Shown here in pieces: positions 8,034-16,545 of a stretch of 64,000 nt of DNA. The notes beneath the pieces are model-generated. The model had not been told where the DNA came from. It did not search any database and saw only the letters and a list, made by a program, of their open reading frames with translations. The stretch is from JAYRZB01 sp041916675. GTDB lineage: Bacteria > Pseudomonadota > Alphaproteobacteria > Rhizobiales > Devosiaceae. A program made the position numbers and the translations under genes. The stretch is from NCBI GenBank assembly GCA_041916675.1, contig JAYRZB010000006.1:1-64000 (forward strand), written 5' to 3'. Positions within the stretch are counted from its first letter, which is position 1; every line of letters starts with the position of its first letter.

Positions 8034-8383
8034 GCGCGCGGGGCCGCCTTGAGCCATTCCACCTCAGCCTGGTCGGCAGCGGGGGCAATGATATCGGCGC
8101 GCCAGGCCTTGCCGCGCCGGTGCAGCGCCGCCCCGCGCAGGGCCGGGGCCTCAAAGCCGATCAGCAGGGCCATGGCAGCGTAGGAAAGCGTTGCCGCATC
8201 CGGGCCCGCCACCGCCCCGAGCGCGCCGACCACGACCAGCAGCACGACAAAGACGATCAGTTCGAGCCAGAGCCCATGGACCACGGCATAGACCGGGGGC
8301 AGGAGCGCGGCAAGAATCGAGAAGCGCTCGGGCACCGCCTCGGGCGCTCCGGCATCGGCCTGATAGATGGAAAACACAGTCAT
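8030..8383 (-). CDS. DUF2628 membrane protein in the his operon
   Basis: This 117-residue protein is embedded between hisB and hisH. After a short polar N-terminus (MTVFSIYQADAG) come two to three hydrophobic segments at about residues 22-62 and 68-80, then a charged C-terminal tail with GKAWRADIIAPAAD. This layout matches DUF2628 proteins, which I remember as recurring at this place in rhizobial his operons. The substrate or partner is unknown, and nothing links it chemically to histidine synthesis. It overlaps hisH by ATGA and follows hisB after 35 bases. Confidence 0.82.
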   Translation of the reverse strand: MTVFSIYQADAGAPEAVPERFSILAALLPPVYAVVHGLWLELIVFVVLLVVVGALGAVAGPDAATLSYAAMALLIGFEAPALRGAALHRRGKAWRADIIAPAADQAEVEWLKAAPRA

Positions 8384-8418
8384 GGCGGCTCCTTGCTGGT
8401 GAGCCGGGCCCGCGCGGT

Positions 8419-9006
8419 CTAGAGCGTGCCCTTGGTCGAAGGAATACGGGTTGCGGCGCGCGGGTCGATCTCGACCGCCTGGCGCAGCGCCCGGGCGAGG
8501 GCCTTGAAACAGCTCTCGGCGATATGGTGGTTGTTGTCGGCATAAAAGCATTCGACATGCAGGGTAATCCCGGCATTGATGGCAAAGGCCTGGAACCACT
8601 CGCGGAAGAGCTCGGTGTCAAAGTCGCCCACCTTGTCGCGGGTAAACTCGACCTTCCAGACCAGGAACGGCCGACCAGAGACATCAAGGGCAACGCGCGA
8701 GAGCGTGCCATCCATGGGCAGGTCGCAGGCGCCATAGCGGACGATGCCGGCCTTGTCGCCGAGGGCCTGGCGGATGGCCTGGCCGAGCGCAATGCCGACG
8801 TCTTCGGCGGTGTGGTGCATATCGATGTGCAGGTCGCCTTCGGCGCGCACGGTGATATCGATCAGGGAATGGCGCGCCAGCTGGTCGAGCATGTGATCGA
8901 GAAACCCGATGCCGGTCCGGATATCATAAAGGCCGGTGCCATCGAGATTGACAGCGACGGTGATCGCGGTCTCGTTGGTCTTGCGGGCGAGTTCTGCGGT
9001 GCGCAT
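8419..9006 (-). CDS. hisB: imidazoleglycerol-phosphate dehydratase
   Basis: This mono-functional HisB dehydrates imidazole glycerol phosphate using two Mn ions. The 195-residue protein has the metal-binding histidine clusters in GIGFLDHMLDQLARHS, DMHHTAEDVGIALG and ADNNHHIAESCFKA, in the canonical order. The start at 9006 (MRTAELARKTNETAI) matches family N-termini. It is the first gene of the minus-strand operon hisB-DUF2628-hisH-hisA-small membrane gene-hisF-hisE-coaA. The 125-base gap to divergent hslV should hold both promoters; I see no attenuator peptide rich in histidine codons. Confidence 0.98.
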   Translation of the reverse strand: MRTAELARKTNETAITVAVNLDGTGLYDIRTGIGFLDHMLDQLARHSLIDITVRAEGDLHIDMHHTAEDVGIALGQAIRQALGDKAGIVRYGACDLPMDGTLSRVALDVSGRPFLVWKVEFTRDKVGDFDTELFREWFQAFAINAGITLHVECFYADNNHHIAESCFKALARALRQAVEIDPRAATRIPSTKGTL

Positions 9007-9131
9007 GCGCGTCTCCCTGTGCTGGCCGGTCTTTATCAGGTCAGCACCGCGAAAAACAGGGGCCAATGTGGGCTCATTGTAAATGCGCCGCCAACGCCTA
9101 AATGAAGGAGCCTGACGAGTGGAGTTTATCG

Positions 9132-9689
9132 ATGTCGAACAATGACGCGTTTCCCGGCTGGCACGGCACAACCATTGTGTCGGTGCGCAAGGGCAACAAG
9201 GTTGTGGTGGCCGGCGATGGCCAGGTTTCTGTCGGGCAGACGGTCATCAAGCACAATGCCAAAAAGGTGCGGCGGCTGGCCGGGGGCAAGGTGATCGGCG
9301 GGTTTGCCGGGGCCACTGCCGATGCCTTCACGCTGTTCGAGCGGCTCGAAGCCAAACTCGAACAATATCCGGACCAGTTGATGCGCGCCGCGGTTGAACT
9401 GGCCAAGGACTGGCGCACCGACCGCTACCTGCGCAAGCTTGAAGCCATGATGATCGTGGCCGATAGGACCGATACCCTGGTGCTGACCGGCACCGGCGAT
9501 GTCCTGACCCCCGATCATGGCGTGATCGCCATCGGCTCGGGCGGCAATTTCGCCCAATCGGCCGCGCTGGCGCTGGCGCAGGAAACCGATCTCGATGCCG
9601 AAACCATTGCCCGCAAGGCCATGAAGATCGCCGCCGATCTCTGCGTTTACACCAATGAGCAGGTCACGCTCGAGGCCATCGCGCTGTGA
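9132..9689 (+). CDS. hslV: ATP-dependent protease subunit HslV (ClpQ)
   Basis: HslV forms the double-hexamer peptidase of the HslUV protease. The 185-residue product starts MSNNDAFPGWHG and then has the conserved TTIVSVRKG, so the catalytic Thr is residue 13, not exposed by simple Met removal. A short propeptide is implied, as I recall for other rhizobial HslV proteins. GDGQVSVGQTV and the Gly-rich segment GSGGNFAQSAA are typical. GGAG at 9121-9124 supports the ATG at 9132. The GTGA overlap links it to a GNAT gene, and hslU follows. Confidence 0.97.
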   Translation: MSNNDAFPGWHGTTIVSVRKGNKVVVAGDGQVSVGQTVIKHNAKKVRRLAGGKVIGGFAGATADAFTLFERLEAKLEQYPDQLMRAAVELAKDWRTDRYLRKLEAMMIVADRTDTLVLTGTGDVLTPDHGVIAIGSGGNFAQSAALALAQETDLDAETIARKAMKIAADLCVYTNEQVTLEAIAL

Positions 9690-10225
9690 GTTTTGCCATC
9701 CGCCGCCTGACCGCATCGGACGCCGGGGCCTATCGCGCCATAAGGTTCGAGGCCCTGACCAGACACCCCGAGGCCTATGGCACCTCGGCGGAGGCCTTTG
9801 CCGGGCGCAGCGATGCCATGGTTGCATCCATGCTCGAGACGCTGGCGGTGTTTGGCGCCTTTGATGCGGCGGGAGAGCTGATGGGCATCATGGCTTTTGG
9901 CCGCGATGAGGGCGAGCGCGAAGCCCACCGGGGCTGGCTGATGCAGGTCTATATCCGGCCGGAGGCTCGCGGCAGCGGGTGCGCTGCAGCGCTGATCGAA
10001 ACGGTGATCGCCCATGCCCGGCACGCGGTCATTCAGCTGCACCTGATGGTGGGCACACACAATGTCCCGGCCATCCGGCTTTACGAACGCGCCGGGTTCA
10101 AGACCTATGGCACCGACCCGCGCTGCCTTTACGTCAATGGCCAGTATATCGACGAACACATGATGGTGCGCCTGCTCGACCAGCCGGTTGCGCAGGGCAC
10201 TGGAGAAAGCAAGAGCAATGACTGA
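9686..10225 (+). CDS. GNAT family N-acetyltransferase
   Basis: The 179-residue protein has the acetyl-CoA-binding motif A in the form MQVYIRPEARGSGCAAALIE, followed by the beta-5/alpha-4 part NVPAIRLYERAGF, the hallmark of GNAT enzymes. The substrate cannot be told from sequence. It is translated from a GTG that overlaps the hslV stop (GTGA) and ends eight bases inside hslU, so it is part of the hslVU operon. This placement is common in Hyphomicrobiales; whether it acetylates a protein or a small molecule is open. Confidence 0.9.
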   Translation: MSFAIRRLTASDAGAYRAIRFEALTRHPEAYGTSAEAFAGRSDAMVASMLETLAVFGAFDAAGELMGIMAFGRDEGEREAHRGWLMQVYIRPEARGSGCAAALIETVIAHARHAVIQLHLMVGTHNVPAIRLYERAGFKTYGTDPRCLYVNGQYIDEHMMVRLLDQPVAQGTGESKSND

Positions 10226-11519
10226 GACCAATCTGTCCCCGCGCGAGATCGTATCCGAGCTCGACCGCAATATCGTTGGCCAGGCCGACGCCAAGCGCGC
10301 CGTGGCCGTGGCGCTGCGCAACCGCTGGCGCCGCCAGCAGCTGCCCGAGGCGCTGCGCCAGGAAGTCACCCCGAAGAACATCCTGATGATCGGGCCGACC
10401 GGGGTGGGCAAGACCGAGATTTCGCGGCGGCTGGCAAGGCTGGCCCAGGCCCCGTTCATCAAGGTGGAAGCCACCAAGTTCACCGAGGTGGGCTATGTGG
10501 GGCGCGATGTCGAACAGATCATCCGCGACCTGGTCGAGGCCGGCATTTCGCTGTTGCGCGACAAGCGCCGCGCCGATGTGCAGACCCAGGCCCATCACAA
10601 TGCCGAAGAGCGGGTGATCGACGCGCTGGTCGGCACCTCGGCCTCACCATCAACGCGCGAGAGTTTCCGCAGGAAGCTGCGCGAGAACGAACTCGATGAC
10701 AAGGAAATCGAAATCGAGGTGACTGCCAGCCCCACCGGGCCGGGCATGTTCGAAATCCCCGGCGCCAATGTGGGGATGATCAATATTCAGGACATGCTGG
10801 GCAAGGCCTTCGGCAAGGGCGGGGTCAAGCGCAAGGTCAAGGTCAAGGACAGCCACGCCATGCTGCTGGCCGAAGAGGCCGACAAGCTGCTCGACCAGGA
10901 CCAGTTGACTCGCGATGCGGTGGTGCTGGTGGAAAACCACGGCATTGTCTTTATCGATGAGATCGACAAGGTGGCCAACCGGGAAGGGCACGGCAACGGC
11001 CCCTCGCGCGAAGGCGTGCAGCGCGACCTGCTGCCCCTGATCGAGGGCACGACGGTTTCCACCAAATATGGTCCGGTCAAGACCGACCATATCCTCTTTA
11101 TCGCCTCGGGCGCTTTCCATGTTTCAAAGCCCTCGGACCTGTTGCCCGAGTTGCAGGGGCGGCTGCCGATCCGGGTGGAACTGAAGGCCCTGACGCGCCA
11201 GGACCTGATCGCCATCCTGTCGGGCACTGAAGCCAGCCTGATCCGGCAATATACCGCCCTGATGCAGACCGAGGGCGTGACGCTGACCTTTACCCAGGAG
11301 GCCATCGAAGCGGTGGCCGATGCGGCGGTGCGGGTCAATGCCAGCGTTGAAAATATCGGGGCCCGGCGCCTGCAGACCATCATGGAACGGCTGGTCGAGG
11401 ATATTTCCTTCGAGGCTCCCGACAGGGCCGGGACAGTGATTGAGATTGATGCCGCCTATGTGGCCGAGCGCATCGGCAAGATGGCGGCCGATACGGATCT
11501 GAGCCGTTTCGTCCTCTAG
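10218..11519 (+). CDS. hslU: ATP-dependent protease ATPase subunit HslU (ClpY)
   Basis: HslU unfolds substrates and feeds them to HslV. The 433-residue AAA+ protein has the Walker A motif GPTGVGKTE, the pore motif GYVGRDVE, an I-domain at about 110-230, Walker B IVFIDEIDKV and the sensor region LQGRLPIRVEL. It ends in LSRFVL, resembling the conserved C-terminal tail that activates HslV. The ATG at 10218 (MTETNLSPREIVSELDRNI) is the family start. The stop overlaps that of the convergent XRE gene. Confidence 0.98.
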   Translation: MTETNLSPREIVSELDRNIVGQADAKRAVAVALRNRWRRQQLPEALRQEVTPKNILMIGPTGVGKTEISRRLARLAQAPFIKVEATKFTEVGYVGRDVEQIIRDLVEAGISLLRDKRRADVQTQAHHNAEERVIDALVGTSASPSTRESFRRKLRENELDDKEIEIEVTASPTGPGMFEIPGANVGMINIQDMLGKAFGKGGVKRKVKVKDSHAMLLAEEADKLLDQDQLTRDAVVLVENHGIVFIDEIDKVANREGHGNGPSREGVQRDLLPLIEGTTVSTKYGPVKTDHILFIASGAFHVSKPSDLLPELQGRLPIRVELKALTRQDLIAILSGTEASLIRQYTALMQTEGVTLTFTQEAIEAVADAAVRVNASVENIGARRLQTIMERLVEDISFEAPDRAGTVIEIDAAYVAERIGKMAADTDLSRFVL

Positions 11520-11881
11520 CGGCGGCCCACCCGGCGCTGCAGTTCGGCCCTGAAGAATGCCAGGTCTTCGGGGCTGAGCCTGCCGATATCGGCGGCGAGC
11601 CGATTGGCCAGTTCGGTGGCTTCCGGCGCCAGTCCGGCGGTATCGATCGACACTTTGGGGTCGGAGAGTTCCGCCAGACGCTGCAGTTCCTCGGCTTCAT
11701 CCCAGATGACGTTGAAATAGGTGATGATCGATTGCAGCATCACCCAGGTCGGCTTGCCGCGTCGGCCATGTTCTAGGGCGGACAGATAAGCGCTCGAAAC
11801 GTTGAGCGCCCGGGCCATGTCTTTAAGGCTGATGCCGCGGGCCGCCCGCATCTGCCGCAATTTGGCGCCGAGCGGGGTCAT
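11516..11881 (-). CDS. XRE-family helix-turn-helix regulator
   Basis: The 121-residue protein has an N-terminal HTH_3 domain (residues about 3-60) with GISLKDMARALNVSSAYLSA followed by EHGRRGKPTW. The C-terminal half is helical and acidic (DEAEELQRLAELSDPK) and could be a dimerisation region. It overlaps the upstream Smr-domain gene by ATGA, so the two are translated together, and its stop overlaps the hslU stop. The XRE/Smr pair is frequent in rhizobial genomes as I recall. The target is unknown. Confidence 0.9.
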   Translation of the reverse strand: MTPLGAKLRQMRAARGISLKDMARALNVSSAYLSALEHGRRGKPTWVMLQSIITYFNVIWDEAEELQRLAELSDPKVSIDTAGLAPEATELANRLAADIGRLSPEDLAFFRAELQRRVGRR

Positions 11882-12468
11882 GGCGCCACCCGCTTGAGCC
11901 GGACATAGAACGCCCCTTCGCCGCCATGGCCCTGGGCGGCCTGATCCCATCCGGCCACCATTGGCCCCAGCGTTGCATCGGATAGCCACATCGGCAGCAT
12001 GGCGCGCAGCACGCCGCGCTCGACGATGCGGGCGGCATCGCCATCGAGCTTTTTCAGCCCCTTGCCGGTAATGACCAGAATGGTGCGGTCGCCCCGGGCG
12101 GAGCGGGCGGCGACAAAGCGCCTGAGGGCTGCATGGGCCTCGTCCTGGCGCAGGCCGTGCAGGTCGATGGTGCCATCGATCTCGATCTGGCCGCGCATCA
12201 GGCGCCGACGCATACGCGGTTCGATGACGCGGCCCACGTCCTTGTGCGGACCCGGCTGCGAAACCGGGGGCGAATAGGACGGCAGGGACGGCCCTTTCCA
12301 CAGCGCGCGCACGAATTTGGGCGGCGGCTTGGGGGCATCGGCCGGCAAGGGCAGGCTCTCGATGTGCGGTTCAAAATCGGTGACCTCGCGCAGCGGCGTC
12401 ACGGTCTTGCGCACATCGAGCCAAAGGTGCCAGTCGCCCGGCGCAGGGTGGCGCGGACGCTTGGACAT
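11878..12468 (-). CDS. Smr/MutS2-type nuclease domain protein
   Basis: The 196-residue protein has a disordered proline-rich N-terminal half (residues 1-95) and a C-terminal Smr domain. The domain shows the signature IDLHGLRQDEAHAAL, then the TILVITGKG strand and GEGAFYVRLKR at the end. Stand-alone Smr proteins of this type have been linked to nicking endonuclease or RNA-cleavage activity; no specific role can be assigned. It lies three bases after the Tim44-like gene and overlaps the XRE gene, forming a three-gene minus-strand unit. Confidence 0.92.
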   Translation of the reverse strand: MSKRPRHPAPGDWHLWLDVRKTVTPLREVTDFEPHIESLPLPADAPKPPPKFVRALWKGPSLPSYSPPVSQPGPHKDVGRVIEPRMRRRLMRGQIEIDGTIDLHGLRQDEAHAALRRFVAARSARGDRTILVITGKGLKKLDGDAARIVERGVLRAMLPMWLSDATLGPMVAGWDQAAQGHGGEGAFYVRLKRVAP

Positions 12469-12471
12469 GGC

Positions 12472-13212
12472 CTAGTCGAGCTGGTTGGTCGCTACCAGCT
12501 TCCAGTTCGGATCGCGCGACCTGGGGTTGCGGGCAAAAGTCCACTCATCGGCGATGGCCTGCACCTGGTCGGCATTGCCCTCGATCAGCGCACCGGAGCC
12601 GTCGCGGGTGGCCGAAACCACCTCGGCATTGAAGCGCATGGTGATCTGGGCGAAGCGCTTGTCGAGCTCGGCCCCGGAGATTTCGACCTTGGGCAGGCCC
12701 ACAAAGGTGAAATCGATCTTGTGGCCCTGCTGCTCGCGGGCGGCAATCGCGCTCTCAAAGCCATCATAGACGTCTTTTTCGAGCAGCATTTTGAGCGTCT
12801 TGCGATCCCCGGTGGCAAAGGCGGTGACGACCATTTCATAGGCCTGTTTGGCGCCCTCGATAAAGCTCTTGGGGCTAAAGCTGGGATCGGCATCGGCGAT
12901 GGCCCTGAGCCCGGATGCCACCTCAGTCGATCCGGCCGAATACTGGTCGATCTCGGCCGCCAGCTTGCGCAGGCGACGCTCTTCATCAAGCTCGGCGGCC
13001 GGGGTTTCGGTGGCCGGGCGCGGGCGCAGCGGCACCACGGTGTCATCGGCGTTGCGCTCCTGAGCCTTGCGTTCCTGAGCGCTCTCGATCTTGCGTTCGA
13101 CCGGGGGGCGTTCGGTGCCGGTGCGTGTGCCCAAAACCGAGCGCAGGCGGAACAGCACCACAATGGCAACGCCAATGACGATCAGGGTCGGAAGGTCGAA
13201 AAACTCGTTCAT
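12472..13212 (-). CDS. Tim44/TimA domain membrane-anchored protein
   Basis: The 246-residue protein has one N-terminal transmembrane helix (LPTLIVIGVAIVVLFRL), an arginine- and glutamate-rich linker (about 28-85), and a C-terminal Tim44-like alpha/beta domain with the typical SPKSFIEGAKQAYEMVV and FAQITMRFNAEVVSATRDG. Such proteins are the bacterial relatives of mitochondrial Tim44; TimA of Caulobacter is inner-membrane associated. It is divergent from fxsA and sits beside secB, which fits a protein-biogenesis neighbourhood. The function is inferred only from family. Confidence 0.9.
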   Translation of the reverse strand: MNEFFDLPTLIVIGVAIVVLFRLRSVLGTRTGTERPPVERKIESAQERKAQERNADDTVVPLRPRPATETPAAELDEERRLRKLAAEIDQYSAGSTEVASGLRAIADADPSFSPKSFIEGAKQAYEMVVTAFATGDRKTLKMLLEKDVYDGFESAIAAREQQGHKIDFTFVGLPKVEISGAELDKRFAQITMRFNAEVVSATRDGSGALIEGNADQVQAIADEWTFARNPRSRDPNWKLVATNQLD

Positions 13213-13357
13213 GGGCCGGAAACACCATACTGGATTGCACTGCGGGCCTCGCAGCGCGCGAAAGCCTGCCTATATATAGGCAATGACTTTACGGGAAACC
13301 AGTTCACGTTTGAGCGAGTTTTCCCGTTTGCGCCTGGGGCGCGGAAAGGACCGGACC

Positions 13358-13798
13358 GTGGGACGCTGGATTTTGGGGCTGTTTGTGCTGGTGCCGCTGA
13401 TCGAGATCGCGCTGCTGATCAAGGTGGGGCAGACGGTGGGGCTGTTGCAAACGCTCCTGCTGCTGATCGGGGCCGGAGTGCTCGGCGGGCTGCTGCTGCG
13501 CTGGCAGGGCATGAGCGTGCTGCGCAATCTGGATGCCACCATGGGCCGGGGCACGCTGCCGGGCCGGGCGCTGGCCGATACCATGCTGATCGGGGTGGCG
13601 GCGCTGTTCCTGATCCTGCCTGGGTTGATTTCGGACGGCATCGCGATCCTTTTGCTGCTGCCACCGGTGCGCGCGGCGATCTATCGCCTGCTCTCAGCCA
13701 ATATGGTGGTGGTTGCGACCCGCAGCGGCGCCTATCGATCCACGACCAATAACGAACGGCTGATCGAGCTTGACGAGGACGACTACCGGCCGCGCTGA
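13358..13798 (+). CDS. fxsA: FxsA family membrane protein
   Basis: The protein is 146 residues from the GTG at 13358, which has AAAGGA seven bases upstream. An ATG 75 bases earlier would add a basic 25-residue tail not seen in the family. The segment GRWILGLFVLVPLIEIALLI is the FxsA start, followed by a second helix (LLQTLLLLIGAGVLGGLLL) and GVAALFLILPGLISD-type third and fourth segments. E. coli FxsA affects phage exclusion when overexpressed; the native role is unknown. It is followed by secB in the same direction. Confidence 0.88.
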   Translation: MGRWILGLFVLVPLIEIALLIKVGQTVGLLQTLLLLIGAGVLGGLLLRWQGMSVLRNLDATMGRGTLPGRALADTMLIGVAALFLILPGLISDGIAILLLLPPVRAAIYRLLSANMVVVATRSGAYRSTTNNERLIELDEDDYRPR

Positions 13799-13888
13799 TC
13801 CCAGGTCGCTACGCCAAAGGGCCGCGCTTGTCGCGACCGGGCAAAAATGCTAGCCAGCGGGCCAATCTTTAGCCAAGGGACACATTCA

Positions 13889-14404
13889 ATGTCTGACGAA
13901 AACGCCGCTGGCGGCGCTGCTGCCCAGCCCAACGCGGCCAATGCCGCCCCTGCCATGAACCTGATCGGCCAGTATATCCGCGATCTCAGCTTCGAGAATC
14001 CGGGGGCTCCGGCCTCGATCCTGTCCGGTTCGGGCGCACCGGGCTTTTCGGTCAACATCAATGTGGCCGTCAAGAAACAGGCCGAGGAAATCTATGCGGT
14101 CGAGATCACGCTCAATGCCAAGGCCGAGCGCGACAAGGCGCTGCTGTTTAATGTCGAACTGATCTATGGCGGCGTATTCCGCATCCGCAACGTGCCCGAG
14201 GCCCGCCTGCCCGAACTGCTCATGATCGAGTGCCCGCGCCTGATCTTCCCGTTTGCCCGGCAGGTTCTGGCCAGCGTCACCCAGCAGGGCGGCTTCCCGC
14301 CGCTGATGATGGAACCGGTCGATTTCACCGCCATGTATCGGCAGAACCTGGCAGCGCTCGCCGCCCAGCAGGGCGCCGCGCCCAAGGACAGCACCGTCAA
14401 CTAG
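13889..14404 (+). CDS. secB: protein-export chaperone SecB
   Basis: SecB holds preproteins unfolded and delivers them to SecA. The 171-residue protein has an Ala/Asn-rich N-terminal tail, then QYIRDLSFENPGAP, the conserved substrate-groove start. FPFARQVLASVTQQGGFPPLMMEPVDF is the expected C-terminal signature. The ATG at 13889 (MSDENAAGG) follows AAGGGA; an in-frame ATG at 13847 lacks a ribosome site. Its stop shares bases with the stop of convergent dnaQ. Confidence 0.97.
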   Translation: MSDENAAGGAAAQPNAANAAPAMNLIGQYIRDLSFENPGAPASILSGSGAPGFSVNINVAVKKQAEEIYAVEITLNAKAERDKALLFNVELIYGGVFRIRNVPEARLPELLMIECPRLIFPFARQVLASVTQQGGFPPLMMEPVDFTAMYRQNLAALAAQQGAAPKDSTVN

Positions 14405-15108
14405 GCGCTGTCGCCATCCTCATAGGCAGCCCACAGGGCATTCGGGCCCATGCCGGCAACCAGGTCGGCATGGGCCTTTTTTTGCGCCTCGCTCAGGCGC
14501 GGCGGCAGCGGGGCGGGGCGCGACTTGACCTGCTTGCGCACCGGGGTCGGGGCAAAGACCTCTGCCTCCACCTCACCGGCCAGCGCCAGCCCGACCTGGC
14601 GACCGCCGATCAGTTCGAGATAGACCTCGGCCAGGATCTGGCTGTCGAGCAAAGCGCCGTGCAGGGTGCGGCGGGAATTATCGATCCCATAATGCTTGCA
14701 GAGCGCATCGAGGCTGACGCGGGCGCCCGGATGCACCTTGCGCGCCAGCATCACCGTGTCGATGACACCATTGGTCAGTGACGGACGCTTGATGCGCTCG
14801 AGCTCGGCATTGAGAAACCCCATGTCGAACGGGGCATTGTGGATGATCAGGTCAGCGTCGCCGATAAAGCCGAGGAAGTTTTCGGCCTCGTCGGCAAACA
14901 GCGGCTTGCCGGACAAGAACTCATCGGAAAGCCCATGCACCCGGAACGCCTCCTCGGGCATGGGGCGCTGGGGATTGAGATAGACATGAAAGTGCTTGCC
15001 CGTTGGGATGTGGTTGATCAGTTCGACACAGCCGATTTCCACCACGCGATCGCCCGTGGCCGGGCTGAGGCCGGTGGTTTCGGTATCGAGGACGATTTCC
15101 CGTTTCAT
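14401..15108 (-). CDS. dnaQ: DNA polymerase III epsilon subunit
   Basis: DnaQ is the 3'-5' proofreading exonuclease of the replicative polymerase. The 235-residue protein begins REIVLDTETTGLSP with the ExoI motif. It has ADLIIHNAPFDMGFL (ExoII) and YGIDNSRRTLHGALLDSQILAEVY (HxAxxD, ExoIII-epsilon). The tail includes a clamp-binding-type region. It overlaps coaE by four bases (ATGA) as the last gene of maf-aroE-coaE-dnaQ, and its stop overlaps that of secB. Confidence 0.97.
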   Translation of the reverse strand: MKREIVLDTETTGLSPATGDRVVEIGCVELINHIPTGKHFHVYLNPQRPMPEEAFRVHGLSDEFLSGKPLFADEAENFLGFIGDADLIIHNAPFDMGFLNAELERIKRPSLTNGVIDTVMLARKVHPGARVSLDALCKHYGIDNSRRTLHGALLDSQILAEVYLELIGGRQVGLALAGEVEAEVFAPTPVRKQVKSRPAPLPPRLSEAQKKAHADLVAGMGPNALWAAYEDGDSA

Positions 15109-15716
15109 GAGCCCGCCGTGACCGCCCCTGCGATGGACCCGATGATGGCATCGATGGTGGCGTAGGTATCTTCGATGGTGCCGGAGGTATCGATCAGATA
15201 GTCGGCCCGACGTTTCTTTTCGGCCTGCGGCAACTGGCGGGCAAGGATGGCATCGAGCTTTTCCACACTCATGCCCGGCCGGGCCAGGGCGCGGCGGCGC
15301 TGGGTGGCCTCATCGCAGAAGGTCACCGCCACCTTGTCGAGCCCGTAGTCGAACCCGGTTTCATAGAGCAGCGGAATATCAATGACCGCCAGTTTTGCGC
15401 CGTTGACTTCGGCTTCAGCCAGAAATTCTGCCAGGCGGCGACGGACGAGGGGATGGATGGCCGCCTCGAGTTCACTGAGGCGCCCGGGAGCTTTGAGGAG
15501 GGCAGCGCTGAGGGCAGCGCGGTCGACCTGGCCATTTCGCGTCACCCCGGGGAACAGGGTTTCGACCACTGCAACGCCTTGGCCCTGATAGAGTTCGTGC
15601 ACGGCGGCATCGGCTGAGAACACCGGCACGCCATGGCTGGCAAAGCGGGCCAGCGCCGTCGACTTGCCGGTGGCAATCGAGCCGGTCAGCCCCAGGCGCA
15701 GCATGCGGGCCATCAA
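15105..15716 (-). CDS. coaE: dephospho-CoA kinase
   Basis: CoaE catalyses the last step of coenzyme A synthesis. The 203-residue protein has the P-loop LGLTGSIATGKST near the N-terminus, the DADxxxH equivalent FSADAAVHELYQ and IDIPLLYETGFD. I kept the ATG at 15716 (MMARMLRLGL) because it overlaps the aroE stop as ATGATG; the Met at position 5 is an alternative. It overlaps dnaQ by four bases. Confidence 0.97.
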   Translation of the reverse strand: MMARMLRLGLTGSIATGKSTALARFASHGVPVFSADAAVHELYQGQGVAVVETLFPGVTRNGQVDRAALSAALLKAPGRLSELEAAIHPLVRRRLAEFLAEAEVNGAKLAVIDIPLLYETGFDYGLDKVAVTFCDEATQRRRALARPGMSVEKLDAILARQLPQAEKKRRADYLIDTSGTIEDTYATIDAIIGSIAGAVTAGS

Positions 15717-16537
15717 AGGGTGGCCTCGACCAAGGCGCGCAATTGCGGGGTCACTTCGGGCTCGACCCCGAACCAGGCCTTGAACCCGGGCACGGCCTGA
15801 TGGAGCAGCATGCCGAGCCCATCGACGGTGCGCAGGCCCCGCGCCGCCGCATCGGCCAGCAGCGGGGTGACGAGGGGCACATAGACAATGTCGGTGACCA
15901 CCGCATGGGCGGGCAGGAGTAAGAGATCGAGACCTTCAAAGCGGGTATTGTCCATGCCCACCGACGTGGTGTTGACCACAAGGCTGGCGCGCGGGGCAAG
16001 GCCGGCAAAGGCCTCGAGCCCATGCGGGACGAACGGACCGGCAAGGCTGCGGGCGGTCTCAACCGCGGTTTCCGGCGTGCGATTGAGAATATGGATGGTT
16101 CGGGCCCCGCGCTGGGCCAGCGCCACCAGCACGGCACGGGCGGCGCCGCCGGCACCGAGCACGATGACCTCGCCAAGGTCCTTGTCCCAGCCCGGCGCGC
16201 TCTGATCGAGATTGGCCAGAAACCCCATATAGTCGGTGTTAAAGCCGAACACCTTGCCATGCAGGGTCAGGAGCGTATTGACCGCCCCGATCTGGCGGGC
16301 CAGCGGATCAACGGTATCGCAATGGCGCAGCACGTCGAGCTTGAGCGGTATGGTCACATTGCCGCCCTTGAACTCCCCGGCGCGCAGCCGGGCGAAGAGG
16401 GCCGGAAGCTCGGGGGTGAAGGTGTCGATGGCCTCATAGGATCCGGCCAGCCCATAAGTCTTGAGCCAGGTGCCGTGGATGAGCGGGGAGCGCGAATGCT
16501 TGACCGGGTGGCCGATGATGAAGGCGCGGGGGGCCAT
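15713..16537 (-). CDS. aroE: shikimate dehydrogenase
   Basis: AroE reduces 3-dehydroshikimate with NADPH in aromatic amino-acid synthesis. The 274-residue protein has GHPVKHSRSPLIHG for substrate binding, GGNVTIPLK with the catalytic Lys, the nucleotide loop VLGAGGAARAV and the NADP-selecting NRTPE. The ATG at 16537 has AGGAG five bases upstream; a start six codons earlier is less likely. It is between maf and coaE on the minus strand. Confidence 0.97.
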   Translation of the reverse strand: MAPRAFIIGHPVKHSRSPLIHGTWLKTYGLAGSYEAIDTFTPELPALFARLRAGEFKGGNVTIPLKLDVLRHCDTVDPLARQIGAVNTLLTLHGKVFGFNTDYMGFLANLDQSAPGWDKDLGEVIVLGAGGAARAVLVALAQRGARTIHILNRTPETAVETARSLAGPFVPHGLEAFAGLAPRASLVVNTTSVGMDNTRFEGLDLLLLPAHAVVTDIVYVPLVTPLLADAAARGLRTVDGLGMLLHQAVPGFKAWFGVEPEVTPQLRALVEATL

Positions 16538-16545
16538 GAAATCTC

